DNA of 64,000 nucleotides, taken from positions 310,001 through 374,000 of the forward strand of contig JALWTD010000018.1 of the NCBI GenBank assembly GCA_027082925.1. The letters run 5' to 3'. The stretch's first letter is position 1. Every line of letters begins with the position of its first letter. The notes beneath the pieces were generated by a model that was given only the letters and a program-made list of their open reading frames with translations, made no database searches and was not told the DNA's origin. The position numbers and the translations under genes are program-made. Source of the stretch: Flavobacteriaceae bacterium (GTDB lineage Bacteria > Bacteroidota > Bacteroidia > Flavobacteriales > Flavobacteriaceae). Of this stretch, positions 26,506-35,700 are shown in pieces.

Positions 26506-28010
26506 TAAACTATATTCTTCAAGTACTACTTTTTCAAGCGGTGTTTTTAGCTGTGTATGATTTGTTTTTACAAAAAGATACGTTTTTTAGATGGAATCGA
26601 TTTTATTTGTTGATAACACCTGTTTTATCTTTTATAATACCGCTACTAAAGTCTAAAACTATCCAAAAAACAATTCCTCAAGAATACATAGAGCAATTAC
26701 CAACAGTATTTTTAAATCCGCAAGAAGTTATAACACAGGTTAGTGTGCATGACTCTTACAATTACTTAGAAATAGTTTTTTATGTTGGGCTCGTATTTTT
26801 TACAGGACTATTTTCACTAAAGTTGCTAAAAATATTCAAATTAATAGCATCTAATAAAGTGATTAAAAAGGAACGCTATTCTTTGGTATTGCTACAAAAC
26901 CGACAGGCAGCTTTTTCATTTCTCAGATATATTTTTATAAATGAAGACTTGCTAAAAAATAAACACTTACAAATAATTAAACATGAACTAGTTCATTGTG
27001 AAGAGGGGCATACACTAGATTTACTATTTTTTGAATTGTTAAAAATAGTTTTATGGTTTAACCCATTAGTATATGTGTACCAAAAGAGAATTACACTATT
27101 GCATGAATACATTTCTGATGCGAAAGTGGTTTTGGAAACCGATAAAAAGAATTATTTCAATAAACTTTTAGCAGAAACCTTTGACGTTGAAAATATCACA
27201 TTCATTAATCAATTTTATAAACACTCATTAATTAAAAAACGAATAGTTATGATTACGAAAAACAAATCAAAAAAAGTAAAACAGTTAAAGTATTTATTAA
27301 TTCTACCATTGTTAATAGGAATGCTGGTGTATACTTCGTGTACCAACGATACCGAAACAGAATTTTCTCAAATAGAGAAAGCAATACAAAATGACAATGT
27401 TTCTTCTGAAGGCCGATATTTTGAAGGCGCTAATAGGTTTAAAATATTTGTAGGAAGATCGTTTGAAGGAGAAAAGGTTGCTTTTGAGGATATGACAGAA
27501 AACGAAAAAGCAATGGTAAACAAATTTTCTCAAATAGAAAAAAAAGGAAAGTATACAAATGGAATCCAGTTAATGATTGATTCAAATGGCGATAAAGTTT
27601 GGTTTATTGAAGTAGAAAATTACAAACCTCGCAGTAAATATATTACAACAGTAGAAACCGAAACAGTTCCCTTTATGGTTGTTGAAGAAGTGCCTGTTTT
27701 TCCCGGTTGCGAAGGAACAAAAGAGCAGTTGAAAAAATGTTTACAAGAAAATATCACTAAATTTGTGAGTGAGAGCTTTAATGTAGCATTGGCTCAAGAG
27801 TTAAATTTAGGAGTAAATAGAATTTACGTAATGTTTGATATTGGTAAAAGCGGGATGGTTGAGAACGTTAAGGCAAGAGCTCCACATAAAAAATTACAAG
27901 AAGAAGCAGTTCGGGTTGTAAAATTATTGCCAACAATGCTTCCTGGAAAACAGAAAGGAAAACCAGTTAGTGTAACGTATAGTTTACCTATTGCTTTTAA
28001 AATAGATTAA
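26502..28010 (+). CDS. M56 (BlaR1-type) membrane metallopeptidase with TonB-C-like sensor tail
   Basis: 502 residues. Transmembrane helices lie at about 2-22, 33-50 and 88-108; the cytoplasmic gluzincin site is HELVH (161-165), with a second acidic motif at HEYISDA (201-207). A last helix (263-280) leads to a periplasmic part of about 220 residues. That tail is not a penicillin-binding sensor; it ends in a TonB C-terminal-like domain (about 395-502) with two cysteines (403 and 413). The product probably senses an envelope signal and cleaves or triggers cleavage of BlaI. The ligand is unknown and there is no reason to infer beta-lactam sensing. Confidence 0.85.
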   Translation: MINYILQVLLFQAVFLAVYDLFLQKDTFFRWNRFYLLITPVLSFIIPLLKSKTIQKTIPQEYIEQLPTVFLNPQEVITQVSVHDSYNYLEIVFYVGLVFFTGLFSLKLLKIFKLIASNKVIKKERYSLVLLQNRQAAFSFLRYIFINEDLLKNKHLQIIKHELVHCEEGHTLDLLFFELLKIVLWFNPLVYVYQKRITLLHEYISDAKVVLETDKKNYFNKLLAETFDVENITFINQFYKHSLIKKRIVMITKNKSKKVKQLKYLLILPLLIGMLVYTSCTNDTETEFSQIEKAIQNDNVSSEGRYFEGANRFKIFVGRSFEGEKVAFEDMTENEKAMVNKFSQIEKKGKYTNGIQLMIDSNGDKVWFIEVENYKPRSKYITTVETETVPFMVVEEVPVFPGCEGTKEQLKKCLQENITKFVSESFNVALAQELNLGVNRIYVMFDIGKSGMVENVKARAPHKKLQEEAVRVVKLLPTMLPGKQKGKPVSVTYSLPIAFKID

Positions 28011-28049
28011 ACCTAAAACAGCTATGAAAAAGATTTTATGTTTTACATT

Positions 28050-28077
28050 AAACCGAAGTTTTATCTTCGGTTTTTTT
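28050..28077 (+). terminator. Terminator of the blaI-M56 operon
   Basis: AAACCGAAG, loop TTTTAT, CTTCGGTTT, then a T run. It lies about 40 nt after the stop and inside the N-terminal extension of the next open frame, showing that the extension is not coding. Confidence 0.85.
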
Positions 28078-28087
28078 ATGCTTGAAA

Positions 28088-28118
28088 TTGTTGACTTGCT
28101 TAAAATGTTGTATTTTCA
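28088..28118 (+). promoter_or_regulatory. Possible promoter of the TonB-C-like lipoprotein gene
   Basis: TTG at 28088-28090, 20 nt, then TATTTTCA at 28111-28118. It has the right spacing, but the -7 element matches TAnnTTTG imperfectly. Confidence 0.3.
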
Positions 28119-28137
28119 CTTGAAGAAAAATACGAGA

Positions 28138-28611
28138 ATGTTAAAACAGTTATTTACGTTATTATTTTTATCACTTTTTATGGTGTCATGCGCGTATTTT
28201 GAAAGTAAATCTAAGCGAATGCCTATTCAAGAGGTAGATACAGTTGTAGATTTTACTGAAGTTGACGCCTTTCCTTTGTTCCCTAATTGCAAGGAGATAC
28301 CCTCTAGAGAAAAGCAGCAAATTTGCTTCCAAATAGAAATGTCTCAGCACATTTATGCATTGTTGAAAGAATTTGAACTAAATTCAAAAGACGTATTAAA
28401 TGATACTGTTTTAGTAACACTGAAGGTAAATTCAAAAGGTAAAATAAGTTTAACCGAAATAAATATTTCAGAAAAAACAAAGAAACTACTACCTATGTTT
28501 GATAGTATTGTAAAAGTGAGTATCTCAAAACTACCTATAATAACTCCTGCAATTAAACGAAATATGCAGGTAACAACAGAATTTATTTTGCCAATTGTAT
28601 TAAAAAATTAG
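28138..28611 (+). CDS. Lipoprotein with TonB-C-like domain, related to the tail of the M56 protease
   Basis: 157 residues from ATG 28138. The frame is open back to 28024, but that stretch contains a terminator and would hide the signal peptide; with the chosen start there is a normal signal peptide II and lipobox ending at Cys18 (MVSCAYF). The mature part resembles the periplasmic end of the preceding M56 protein: acidic VD-linker, FPNC (FPGC there), a second Cys 12 residues later (10 there), and a TonB C-terminal-like beta/alpha fold ending in a beta strand. Function unknown. It could be a soluble partner or decoy of the sensor domain, or a duplicated fragment. Confidence 0.65.
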   Translation: MLKQLFTLLFLSLFMVSCAYFESKSKRMPIQEVDTVVDFTEVDAFPLFPNCKEIPSREKQQICFQIEMSQHIYALLKEFELNSKDVLNDTVLVTLKVNSKGKISLTEINISEKTKKLLPMFDSIVKVSISKLPIITPAIKRNMQVTTEFILPIVLKN

Positions 28612-28622
28612 CCAACGGTTGT

Positions 28623-29615
28623 TTACCTGTTTAACATTTCCCACAAAGTATCTTTTAATTCTGTTAGGCCTTGCTGAGCTATTGACGAAATAAATAAAGT
28701 GTTAATTCCTTTCGGTAAGTCTTTTTTAATTTCATCTTTTAATTCTTCATCAAGCATATCTGATTTAGAAATAGCGAGTAGCCGTTCCTTATCTAAAAGT
28801 TCAGGATTGTGTTTTTTTAGCTCGTTAAGTAAAATATGATATTCTTTTTTAATATCATCAGAATCGGCCGGAATTAAAAATAACAGTGTAGAGTTACGTT
28901 CAATATGTCTTAAAAAGCGGTGTCCTAACCCTTTTCCTTCAGCAGCTCCCTCAATAATCCCTGGAATATCGGCAATTACAAATGTTTTAAAATCTCGGTA
29001 TTCTACAATTCCTAAATTGGGTTTTAATGTGGTAAAAGCATAGTCGGCTATTTTTGGTTTTGCCGATGTAATTACAGATAAAAGTGTAGATTTTCCTGCA
29101 TTTGGAAATCCTACCAAACCAACATCTGCCAAAAGTTTAAGTTCTAATTGAAACCACCCTTCTTTACCTTCAACACCAGGTTGTGCATAGCGAGGAGTTT
29201 GATTGGTAGATGATTTAAAATGCCAATTTCCTCTACCTCCCATACCGCCTTCTAGCAGAATTTGTTCGGTATTTTCGGTTGTTATTTCAAATAGGATTTC
29301 TTGGGTTTCACTATCTCTAACAATAGTACCTAGAGGCACGTCAATATACACATCGCTACCATCTTTTCCAGTACTTCTTTGCTTACTTCCGTGTCCGCCG
29401 TGTTCTGCCTTAAAATGTTTTTTAAATTTAAGATGGAAAAGTGTCCACATATTTTTATTAGCTCTAATAATAATATGTCCACCACGACCACCATCACCAC
29501 CATCGGGGCCACCTTTTGTGATATATTTTTCTCTGTGTAAATGCACAGAGCCTTTTCCTCCATTACCAGAAGCAGCGTGTATTTTTATATAATCAACAAA
29601 ATTCCCTTCAGTCAT
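28623..29615 (-). CDS. obgE: GTPase Obg
   Basis: 330 residues. The N-terminal glycine-rich Obg fold ([33 protein letters not shown]) is followed by the G domain: P-loop [25 protein letters not shown] for G3, and SKSD for G4. Obg proteins bind the 50S subunit and take part in ribosome assembly and stress control. No variable C-terminal Obg domain is present, as is common in this phylum. It starts 14 nt after hpt-adk and is probably co-transcribed with it. Confidence 0.95.
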   Translation of the reverse strand: MTEGNFVDYIKIHAASGNGGKGSVHLHREKYITKGGPDGGDGGRGGHIIIRANKNMWTLFHLKFKKHFKAEHGGHGSKQRSTGKDGSDVYIDVPLGTIVRDSETQEILFEITTENTEQILLEGGMGGRGNWHFKSSTNQTPRYAQPGVEGKEGWFQLELKLLADVGLVGFPNAGKSTLLSVITSAKPKIADYAFTTLKPNLGIVEYRDFKTFVIADIPGIIEGAAEGKGLGHRFLRHIERNSTLLFLIPADSDDIKKEYHILLNELKKHNPELLDKERLLAISKSDMLDEELKDEIKKDLPKGINTLFISSIAQQGLTELKDTLWEMLNR

Positions 29616-29629
29616 TCTTAGATGTGTTG

Positions 29630-30745
29630 TTAAAATGTGTCTATTACTTCAGACAGTCGTTGTGTAATTTCTTCAATGCTTCCAACACCGTTTACGCCAA
29701 AGTATTTATTTTGATTTTGGTAAAATTCTTTTAAAACAGCTGTTTTTGTATTGTATTCGTTAAAGCGGTTTCTAATTTTATTTTCATCTTGGTCATCAGG
29801 TCTACCACTTGTTTTACCTCTTTCTAGCAAACGTTCAACAAGAAGGTTTTCAGGAACTTCAAGTGCCACCATTCCACTAATGGTTTCTCCTTTTTCTTCC
29901 AAAAATTTATCTAGAGCAATAGCCTGTGATTGGGTTCTAGGAAAACCATCAAAAATAAATCCTTTCGCATCTTTATTTTTTTCCACTTCGGTTTTAAGCA
30001 TGTCAATGGTTACTTCATCAGGTACTAAATCACCTTTATCCATATACGATTTGGCAAGCATTCCCAGTTTTGTTTTGTTTTTAATATTGTATCTAAAAAC
30101 ATCACCTGTTGAAATGTGAATAAGATTGTATTTATTTTTTAATAATTCTGCCTGAGTTCCTTTTCCTGCTCCGGGAGGGCCAAACAATACAATGTTTTTC
30201 ATTTTTGGTTGGGTTGTGAGCTGATAAATGCTTTTATAATTTCTTCCTAGTCCGTTATAATCTAAACCATATCCTACAATAAACTTATCGGGTATTGAAA
30301 TACCTACATAGTCAATAGGCAATTCTTTTTTAAAAACATCGGGTTTAAAAAAGAGTGTTGCTATTTTTAATTGCTTTACTTTTTTGTCTTTAAAAATGGC
30401 GTATATTTCTTGTAACGTATTACCGGTATCAATAATATCTTCTAAAATAACAACGGTTCTTCCTTCTAAATTCTCGTTAATACCTACAAGTTGTTTTATT
30501 TCTCCGGTTGAGCTGGTTCCTTGATATGAAGCTAGCTTTACAAAAGATATTTCACAATCAGATTTATATTGTCTGATAAAATCGGCAGCAAACATAAACG
30601 ATCCGTTTAGAATTCCAATAAAGAGTGGAATTTCATTTTTACAATCGCTTTCTATTTGTTTTGCCAGTGATTTAATTGCTGTTGCAATTTTAGCTTCAGA
30701 CAAATAAGTCTTAAAATATTTGTCGTGTAATTTGATAATACTCAT
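29630..30745 (-). CDS. adk: Fused hypoxanthine phosphoribosyltransferase - adenylate kinase
   Basis: 371 residues forming two enzymes in one chain. Residues 1 to about 178 are a purine phosphoribosyltransferase: PRPP loop [13 protein letters not shown] (about 98-110) and the [13 protein letters not shown] segment near 158-170. Residues 182-371 are a complete short-type adenylate kinase: Walker [10 protein letters not shown] (189-197), FDGFPRT, and a short LID without zinc cysteines (GKTSGRPDD). The first converts hypoxanthine/guanine to IMP/GMP; the second equilibrates AMP, ADP and ATP. No in-frame stop or frameshift separates them. The fusion recurs in Flavobacteriaceae. Upstream gene of obgE. 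Confidence 0.93.
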   Translation of the reverse strand: MSIIKLHDKYFKTYLSEAKIATAIKSLAKQIESDCKNEIPLFIGILNGSFMFAADFIRQYKSDCEISFVKLASYQGTSSTGEIKQLVGINENLEGRTVVILEDIIDTGNTLQEIYAIFKDKKVKQLKIATLFFKPDVFKKELPIDYVGISIPDKFIVGYGLDYNGLGRNYKSIYQLTTQPKMKNIVLFGPPGAGKGTQAELLKNKYNLIHISTGDVFRYNIKNKTKLGMLAKSYMDKGDLVPDEVTIDMLKTEVEKNKDAKGFIFDGFPRTQSQAIALDKFLEEKGETISGMVALEVPENLLVERLLERGKTSGRPDDQDENKIRNRFNEYNTKTAVLKEFYQNQNKYFGVNGVGSIEEITQRLSEVIDTF

Positions 30746-30761
30746 TTTAGATGCTTTGTTA

Positions 30762-30769
30762 CAAATTTA
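30762..30769 (-). promoter_or_regulatory. -7 element of the hpt-adk/obgE transcript
   Basis: CAAATTTA, minus-strand TAAATTTG, an exact TAnnTTTG 16 nt before the ATG. Confidence 0.55.
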
Positions 30770-30816
30770 ATAATACTTAGCAAATGGTTAATTTGCTATT
30801 TTTAAAGTTGAAATAC

Positions 30817-30847
30817 AAAAACCGTTTTGACAATTCAAAACGGCTTT
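30817..30847 (-). terminator. Terminator of secDF
   Basis: CCGTTTTGA / TCAAAACGG stem with a 4-nt loop; on the minus strand it ends in a run of five T. It lies just after the secDF stop. Confidence 0.8.
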
Positions 30848-30872
30848 TGTAGTATAAATTATACTAGTTTTA

Positions 30873-33851
30873 TTATTTTTTCTTTTTATCTAGTTTGTTT
30901 ATTGTATCGTACATAATAGGTGAAGCTATAAATAGCGATGAGTATGTACCTACTACCACTCCGACAATTAATGCAAACATAAATCCTTTAATAGAATCTC
31001 CACCAAATAAGAATATAGCTAATAATACGACTAAGGTTGTTAGTGAAGTATTAATTGTTCTTCCTAAAGTGCTACTTAAGGCTTTATCTACAACTGTTGC
31101 AAATTTCCAAGAAGTGTGAATGCCTAAAAATTCACGAATTCTATCAAAAATAACCACGGTATCATTAAGTGAGTACCCTACAACGGTTAATATGGCGGCA
31201 ATAAACGATTGACCTATCTCCATATCAAATGGTAAAATTTTGTAGAATAGAGAGAATATGGCTAGTACAATTAATACATCGTGGAAAACTGCAACAACAG
31301 CGCCTAAACTGTATTGCCATTTTCTAAATCGTAGTAAAATGTACAAGAATACAACCAATAATGAACCTAAAATTGCCCAACCTGCAGCGGTTTTAATATC
31401 ATCGGCAATGGTAGGTTCTACCTTGATAGAACTCATAATACCTACTTTTTTAGCTCCGTCGTAACCAGGTTTAAACTCATCTATAGAAATACCTTTAGGT
31501 AAGTAATTGGTTAATCCTTTGTATAGTAAGTCTTGAACTTCATCATCAATATGATTTCCTTCCTCGTTTATTTTATATTTTGTAGTAATTTTAAGTTGGC
31601 TAGATTCTCCGTATGTTTTTACTTCAGGAGCACTTCCAAATACATCTTTTAATGTGTTTGCTACTTCGGTAGGGTTTGTAGGTTTGTCAAACTTAACCAC
31701 GTAAGATCTTCCTCCTACGAAATCTACTCCGTAGTTTAATTTATTTGTAAATAGTGATACAAGGCCAATAATTATTACAACACTTGAGAATATGTACGCT
31801 ATTTTGCGTTTTCTCAAGAATTCGATATTCATATTTTGGAACCAATTTTTGGTGATGTTTGTATTAAATGTAAATAGTTTTCCTTTGTTTGCATACCAAT
31901 CAATAAGTAATCGGGTAATAAATACTGCAGTAAATAAAGAAGTACCAATACCAACCATTAATGTATAAGCAAATCCTTTAACAGGACCTGTTCCAAAAAC
32001 ATATAAAATGGCTCCGGTTAACATTGTTGTAATGTTAGCATCTATAATTGCAGATAAAGCTCCTTTAAAACTAAATCCGTGGTTAATAGCTGCTTTTAAT
32101 CCTTTTCCTTTATCGAGCTCTTCTTTAATTCTTTCAAAAATAATCACGTTTGCATCAACAGACATACCAATTGTTAATATGATACCTGCAATACCAGGAA
32201 GCGTTAATACAGCTCCGTAAGCGGTTAAAATTCCAAAAATGAATAAGATGTTAACGGCCAATGCAATATCAGCAAAAGCACCTGCTTTTCCGTAGTAGAA
32301 AATCATCCAAAGCAATACAAGTAATAGTGCTAAAGCAAAAGAGTACATACTACTATTAATAGCTTTTTGTCCTAAAGAAGGACCAACAACTTCAGACTGA
32401 ATAATATGTGCAGCAGCAGGTAATTTACCAGCTTTTAATACGTTGGCAATATCTTGAGCTTCACTTACCGTCATACTTCCTCCTGAAATAGATGTTCTAC
32501 CGTTCGTAATAGCAGTATTTACCGAAGGAGCAGTGTATACATAATCATCTAAAACAACAGCCACAAATTTCCCAACATTTTCGGTGGTCATTTTTGCCCA
32601 TTTTTTAGTTCCCATAGCGTTCATCGTCATACTAACTTCAGGTTTTCCTGTTTGTCCGTATTCTTGACTAGCATCATCAATAACATCTCCTTCTATAGGT
32701 GCAATATCATTTCTGTTTGATTTTATAGCGTATAAATAAATAAGTTCAACATCTTCATTTGTATCCTTTGTTTTAGAATTGAAAGATTTTGAATCCCAAA
32801 GAAACTTGGTATATTTCATTTCGTTAGGCAATGCAGCTCTAACTTCTTTCATAGCTAAGTACTTATTTACAGTTGCAGTATCAGATACTTTTGCAATAGC
32901 AACAACTGATGTTTGTCCACTATTTGGTGTAAGCACTGAAAATAAATTGTCAACTTTTTTGGTAGCTAAAGAATCAGAAACATCTCCTAATAAATCGTTT
33001 AACTCGTCTTTTTTAACAGATGTAGTATCTTTTTTAGTTTTTTCTTTTAAAAGATTTTCTACAATAGCGTTTGCTTGGTAAAAGAATGGAATGGTTTCTT
33101 GTGCCGCATATACTTCCCAAAATTGTAATTCGGCAGTACTTTGTAACAGCTTTTTAACACGGTCAATATCTTTTGCTCCAGGTAGCTCTATTAAAATACG
33201 CCCAGATTTTCCAATACGTTGAATATTAGGTTGTGTTACTCCAAACTTATCAATACGACTACGTAATACTTCAAAAGCTGTATTTACAGATCCTGTAACT
33301 TCAGCTTCAATAATAGGTTTTACTTCTTCGTCACTAAGTTTAAAGTTTATTTTATCTCTTAAGGACTTGTTTCCAAATATGCTAGGATCGCTTAGTTTAA
33401 CTTTTCCGTTACTTAGTTTTTTAAATTCTTTAAAAAATAAGTTTAAAAATGTATCGTCGCTGTTTTTTTGTGCTTCAGTAGCTTTAGCCAAGGCTTCATT
33501 AAAAACAGGATTTTTAGATTCATTAGACAGTCCAATTAAAATATCTTTTACAGATACTTGTAAAATAGCGTTGATACCACCTTTAAGGTCAAGTCCTAAA
33601 TTTAGTTCTTTATCTTTAATATCATTGTAACTAAATTGTGCAAAACCCAAATCAATTACAGGTTTATTTGCAACAGAGTCTAAATACACTCTTTCTAACC
33701 TTGCTATTTCTTTGCCATTAGTTGATCTAGATTCGGCATATTCTTTTGCACTATTTTCAACACCTTTTGTAAACCAAGTAAAAGATAATTGATATAAACT
33801 TACTAATCCGAATAGAATAGCGAATAACTTTATAAGTCCTTTGTTTTGCAT
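30873..33851 (-). CDS. secDF: Protein translocase SecDF (fused SecD and SecF)
   Basis: 992 residues. SecD half: first helix, large periplasmic domain with LNLGLDLKGGINAILQV and FGVTQPNIQRIGKSGRILIELPG, then five helices with MSVDANVIIFERIKEEL. SecF half: starts near residue 660 with its own helix, LNYGVDFVGGRSYVVKF, and the helices with GYSLNDTVVIFDRIRE. Both halves belong to the RND superfamily; the complex uses the proton gradient to pull proteins through SecYEG at the periplasmic side. Fusion of the two is normal in Bacteroidota. A -7 element lies at 33902-33895. Confidence 0.96.
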   Translation of the reverse strand: MQNKGLIKLFAILFGLVSLYQLSFTWFTKGVENSAKEYAESRSTNGKEIARLERVYLDSVANKPVIDLGFAQFSYNDIKDKELNLGLDLKGGINAILQVSVKDILIGLSNESKNPVFNEALAKATEAQKNSDDTFLNLFFKEFKKLSNGKVKLSDPSIFGNKSLRDKINFKLSDEEVKPIIEAEVTGSVNTAFEVLRSRIDKFGVTQPNIQRIGKSGRILIELPGAKDIDRVKKLLQSTAELQFWEVYAAQETIPFFYQANAIVENLLKEKTKKDTTSVKKDELNDLLGDVSDSLATKKVDNLFSVLTPNSGQTSVVAIAKVSDTATVNKYLAMKEVRAALPNEMKYTKFLWDSKSFNSKTKDTNEDVELIYLYAIKSNRNDIAPIEGDVIDDASQEYGQTGKPEVSMTMNAMGTKKWAKMTTENVGKFVAVVLDDYVYTAPSVNTAITNGRTSISGGSMTVSEAQDIANVLKAGKLPAAAHIIQSEVVGPSLGQKAINSSMYSFALALLLVLLWMIFYYGKAGAFADIALAVNILFIFGILTAYGAVLTLPGIAGIILTIGMSVDANVIIFERIKEELDKGKGLKAAINHGFSFKGALSAIIDANITTMLTGAILYVFGTGPVKGFAYTLMVGIGTSLFTAVFITRLLIDWYANKGKLFTFNTNITKNWFQNMNIEFLRKRKIAYIFSSVVIIIGLVSLFTNKLNYGVDFVGGRSYVVKFDKPTNPTEVANTLKDVFGSAPEVKTYGESSQLKITTKYKINEEGNHIDDEVQDLLYKGLTNYLPKGISIDEFKPGYDGAKKVGIMSSIKVEPTIADDIKTAAGWAILGSLLVVFLYILLRFRKWQYSLGAVVAVFHDVLIVLAIFSLFYKILPFDMEIGQSFIAAILTVVGYSLNDTVVIFDRIREFLGIHTSWKFATVVDKALSSTLGRTINTSLTTLVVLLAIFLFGGDSIKGFMFALIVGVVVGTYSSLFIASPIMYDTINKLDKKKK

Positions 33852-33894
33852 GTTAAGTATTTATTTAAAAAATAATTCATTTATTATAAACGTG

Positions 33895-33902
33895 CAAATA
33901 TA
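33895..33902 (-). promoter_or_regulatory. -7 element of secDF
   Basis: CAAATATA, minus-strand TATATTTG, exact TAnnTTTG, 43 nt before the secDF ATG. Confidence 0.55.
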
Positions 33903-33996
33903 TAATTTCAAACAGGAAGAAACAATTCTTTTTTGGTTTTTATATTGATGTATTGTACTCTTATTAATTTATTTAAAATCTGAACTATGAATTTTA

Positions 33997-34004
33997 TATA
34001 TTTG
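33997..34004 (+). promoter_or_regulatory. -7 element of fhs
   Basis: TATATTTG, exact TAnnTTTG, 16 nt before the first ATG at 34021. Confidence 0.6.
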
Positions 34005-34020
34005 TTCCCTAAATTTTCAG

Positions 34021-35700
34021 ATGATGAAACACTTAACAGATATTGAAATTGCACAAGGAAAAAAACTAGTACATATTAGAGAAATTGCGAAGAAATTAGG
34101 CGTAGATGAAGACGATTTGGAGTTGTATGGAAAATACAAAGCTAAACTCCCTTTATCGTTAATAGATGAAGAAGCGGTAAATAAAAATAACCTAATTTTA
34201 GTAACGGCAATAACGCCAACTCCTGCAGGAGAAGGAAAAACAACGGTTTCTATTGGTTTAACAGAAGGTTTAAATAAAATAGGAGAACAAGCTACCGTTG
34301 TGCTAAGAGAGCCTTCATTAGGTCCTGTTTTTGGAATTAAAGGTGGTGCTGCCGGTGGTGGCTTTTCACAAGTAGTTCCTATGGAAGACATTAATCTTCA
34401 CTTCACAGGAGATTTTAATGCTGTTGAAAAAGCAAATAATTTACTTTCAGCTTTAATAGATAATAATTTACAAAGTAAGTGTTGTAGTTTTAATTTAGAT
34501 CCAAGAACTATTTTATGGAAGCGTGTTATTGATATGAATGACAGGGCTTTACGTAAAATTACTATTGGTTTAGGAGGTACAGCTAACGGTATTCCTAGAG
34601 AAGATGGATTTAATATTACACCTGCTTCAGAAGTGATGGCTATTTTATGTATGGCTACCGATTTTGAAGACCTTAAAAAGAGGCTGGGAGATATTTTTGT
34701 AGGATTTACATTTGATAAAAAACCAATATTTGCCAGAGATTTAAAGGCTGAAAATGCGATGGCTATCCTTTTAAAAGATGCTATAAAACCAAATTTAGTT
34801 CAAACATTAGAAGAAAATCCGGCTATTATTCACGGAGGACCATTTGCCAATATTGCTCAGGGAACAAATACCATTATAGCTACTAAAATGGGATTGTCTT
34901 TATCTAATTACGTAGTTACAGAAGCTGGTTTTGGTGCAGACCTAGGTGCTGAAAAATTCTTAAATATAAAATGTGCCGCTTCTGGTTTAAAGCCAAAAGC
35001 AGTTGTATTAGTTGCAACAATTAGAGCTTTAAGACACCACGGAGGTGCTAAAAAAGATGAGTACAATACACCAAATAAAGAATTTGTAGAATTAGGTTTT
35101 TGCAATTTAGAAAAACATATTGAAAATATTAGAAAGTTTAATATAGAACCGGTAGTTGCTATAAATGCTTTTGTTACAGATTCGTATGATGAAATTAAAT
35201 ATGTAATAGATAAATGTGCTGAGTTAGGAGTGCAAGCAGTTGTTTCTGAAGGATGGGCTAAAGGAGGAGAAGGTACAAAGAAACTGGCGCAAGCAGTAGT
35301 AAGTGTTGTTGAAGCTAAAAAAGCAAACTTTAAACCGCTTTATAATTGGGATGCTCCGGTTAAAGAAAAAATTGAAATAATTGCAAAAGAAATATACGGT
35401 GCCGATGGTGTAGATTTTGATAAAAAAGCAAAATTAAATTTAAAACGAATAGAAAGGTTAGGTTTTAATGATTTTGCTATTTGTATGGCAAAAACTCAAA
35501 AATCGTTTTCAGATAACGAAGCGCTTGTAGGACGTCCTACCGGATTTACAGTTACTGTTAGAGAAATTGAAATAGCAGCAGGGGCAAAATTTATCATTCC
35601 GATTCTTGGACAAATGATGCGTATGCCTGGTTTACCGGGAACTCCGGCTTCAGAAAAAATGGAAATAGATAAAAATGGAGTAATCTCCGGATTGTCTTAA
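34021..35700 (+). CDS. fhs: Formate-tetrahydrofolate ligase
   Basis: 559 residues, the normal length of this enzyme. It joins formate to tetrahydrofolate with ATP, giving 10-formyl-THF for purine and formyl-Met synthesis. Signature stretches are the P-loop TPTPAGEGKTT (about 63-73), REPSLGPVFGIKGGAAGGG, and near the C-terminus VGRPTGFTVTVREIEI and GQMMRMPGLPGTPASE. Two adjacent ATGs (34021, 34024) are possible starts. It ends in the sequence TTAA shared with the stop of the convergent gene. Confidence 0.96.
   Translation: MMKHLTDIEIAQGKKLVHIREIAKKLGVDEDDLELYGKYKAKLPLSLIDEEAVNKNNLILVTAITPTPAGEGKTTVSIGLTEGLNKIGEQATVVLREPSLGPVFGIKGGAAGGGFSQVVPMEDINLHFTGDFNAVEKANNLLSALIDNNLQSKCCSFNLDPRTILWKRVIDMNDRALRKITIGLGGTANGIPREDGFNITPASEVMAILCMATDFEDLKKRLGDIFVGFTFDKKPIFARDLKAENAMAILLKDAIKPNLVQTLEENPAIIHGGPFANIAQGTNTIIATKMGLSLSNYVVTEAGFGADLGAEKFLNIKCAASGLKPKAVVLVATIRALRHHGGAKKDEYNTPNKEFVELGFCNLEKHIENIRKFNIEPVVAINAFVTDSYDEIKYVIDKCAELGVQAVVSEGWAKGGEGTKKLAQAVVSVVEAKKANFKPLYNWDAPVKEKIEIIAKEIYGADGVDFDKKAKLNLKRIERLGFNDFAICMAKTQKSFSDNEALVGRPTGFTVTVREIEIAAGAKFIIPILGQMMRMPGLPGTPASEKMEIDKNGVISGLS

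Noticed and set aside
26502-28010. Beta-lactam sensor/resistance function for the BlaR1-like protein
   Set aside because: The periplasmic tail is TonB-C-like and lacks the penicillin-binding motifs; no beta-lactamase gene is present nearby.
28024-28137. N-terminal extension of the TonB-C-like lipoprotein frame
   Set aside because: It contains the terminator hairpin of the preceding operon and would bury the signal peptide and lipobox; ATG 28138 is used instead.
29203-29592. 129-codon open frame opposite obgE
   Set aside because: Shadow of the glycine-rich Obg domain (Pro-rich on the other strand); no independent support.
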